From Candidatus Brocadiaceae bacterium (GTDB taxonomy: Bacteria; Planctomycetota; Brocadiia; SM23-32), in assembly GCA_003567495.1 (NCBI GenBank), contig PWZK01000171.1, forward strand, positions 1 through 5,375: a stretch of 5,375 bases of DNA, read 5' to 3'. Shown here piece by piece: positions 4,959 to 5,375 of this stretch (its first letter is position 1; every line of letters begins with the position of its first letter). The notes beneath the pieces were generated by a model. That model saw only the letters and a program-made list of their open reading frames with translations, ran no database searches and was not told the DNA's origin. The position numbers were made by a program, and so were the translations under genes.

Positions 4959-5375
4959 ATGACCGAACAAACAACGAGACCAAACATTGTCTGTTTCTTC
5001 GTTGACGACATGGGGTACGGCGATGCCTCGTGCCTGAACCCGGCGGGGAAGATCAAGACACCGAATATCGACCGTCTGGCCGCTGAAGGCATGAAGTTCA
5101 CAGACGCCCACTCGAGCTCGGCCGTCTGTTCCCCATCGCGCTACAGCCTGCTGACGGGGCGCTACAACTGGCGGTCGCCATTGCAGCGGGGAATCGTCGG
5201 GGTCTTTGGTGGCCCGCTGATCGCCGCAGATCGCTTAACTGTGCCCGGATTCCTCCAACAGCACGGTTACCACACCGCCTGCATCGGCAAATGGCACCTC
5301 GGACAGGGCTGGGACTTCGAGATCGATCGAGATACTTTCTGCCCGCGTGCGCAATACGCGGCGTCCGGCCCGGGG
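4959..5375 (+). CDS. Formylglycine-dependent sulfatase (type I, Cys-type), N-terminal 139 residues, cut by window edge
   Basis: This is the start of an alkaline-phosphatase-superfamily sulfatase that hydrolyses sulfate esters. RPNIVCFFVDDMGYGD gives the metal-binding Asp pair D16-D17. The maturation motif C57-S-P-S-R61-YSLLTGR marks C57 as the residue oxidised to formylglycine. GKWHLG (110-115) supplies the active-site Lys and His. In an anaerobe, maturation would need a radical-SAM maturase (anSME type), which is not in this window. The N-terminus MTEQTTRPNIV goes straight into the first strand with no signal peptide, and no earlier start is available, so the enzyme appears cytoplasmic, unlike many secreted sulfatases. 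It lies 102 bp downstream of the FG-GAP gene on the same strand and shares its GC-rich codon use, so the two may be co-transcribed. Substrate unknown; the C-terminal half lies outside the window. Confidence 0.95.
   Translation, partial: MTEQTTRPNIVCFFVDDMGYGDASCLNPAGKIKTPNIDRLAAEGMKFTDAHSSSAVCSPSRYSLLTGRYNWRSPLQRGIVGVFGGPLIAADRLTVPGFLQQHGYHTACIGKWHLGQGWDFEIDRDTFCPRAQYAASGPG

Overview
The window looks like a piece of an anaerobic bacterial genome. It carries an oxygen-sensitive glycyl radical enzyme (GRE) with its radical-SAM activase. After a change of base composition it carries an FG-GAP type calcium-loop protein and the start of a formylglycine-dependent sulfatase. Sulfatases next to FG-GAP proteins are common in the Planctomycetota-Verrucomicrobiota-Lentisphaerota group. 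That placement is only an inference, and the GRE half could have come from elsewhere.

Layout. Positions 1-132 (minus strand) hold a broken piece of an IS66-like transposase that runs off the left edge. Positions 156-275 (minus) hold a 39-codon ORF with a good ribosome binding site and a 15-bp tandem duplication at its start; its function is unknown. Positions 276-541 are the upstream region of the GRE, with a good sigma70-like promoter (397-425), an odd TTGACA/TATAAT pair separated by eight Gs (364-383), and a strong ribosome binding site (528-533). Positions 542-2701 encode the GRE (719 aa) and 2715-3632 its activase (305 aa), a tight two-gene operon. Positions 3633-3896 are non-coding, with a hairpin and CAGG repeats. 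Positions 3897-4856 encode the FG-GAP protein, which seems to have lost its middle. Position 4959 to the right edge is the sulfatase N-terminus.

How the genes work together. The activase would use S-adenosylmethionine and reduced iron-sulfur clusters to place a radical on Gly695 of the GRE. That radical passes to Cys366, which attacks an unknown substrate. The active site keeps the Cys-x-Glu of the diol dehydratase / C-N or C-S lyase branch, but the surrounding residues differ from the classes I can recall, so no substrate is assigned. The FG-GAP protein and sulfatase are co-directional, about 100 bp apart and alike in composition. They probably belong to a separate unit for polysaccharide or sulfate-ester use.

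Most worth following up: the divergent GRE active site, a perfect 28-bp palindrome inside the GRE gene, two poly-G tracts (G8 upstream, G7 in codons 17-19) that could slip, and the composition change between the GRE operon and the sulfatase side.
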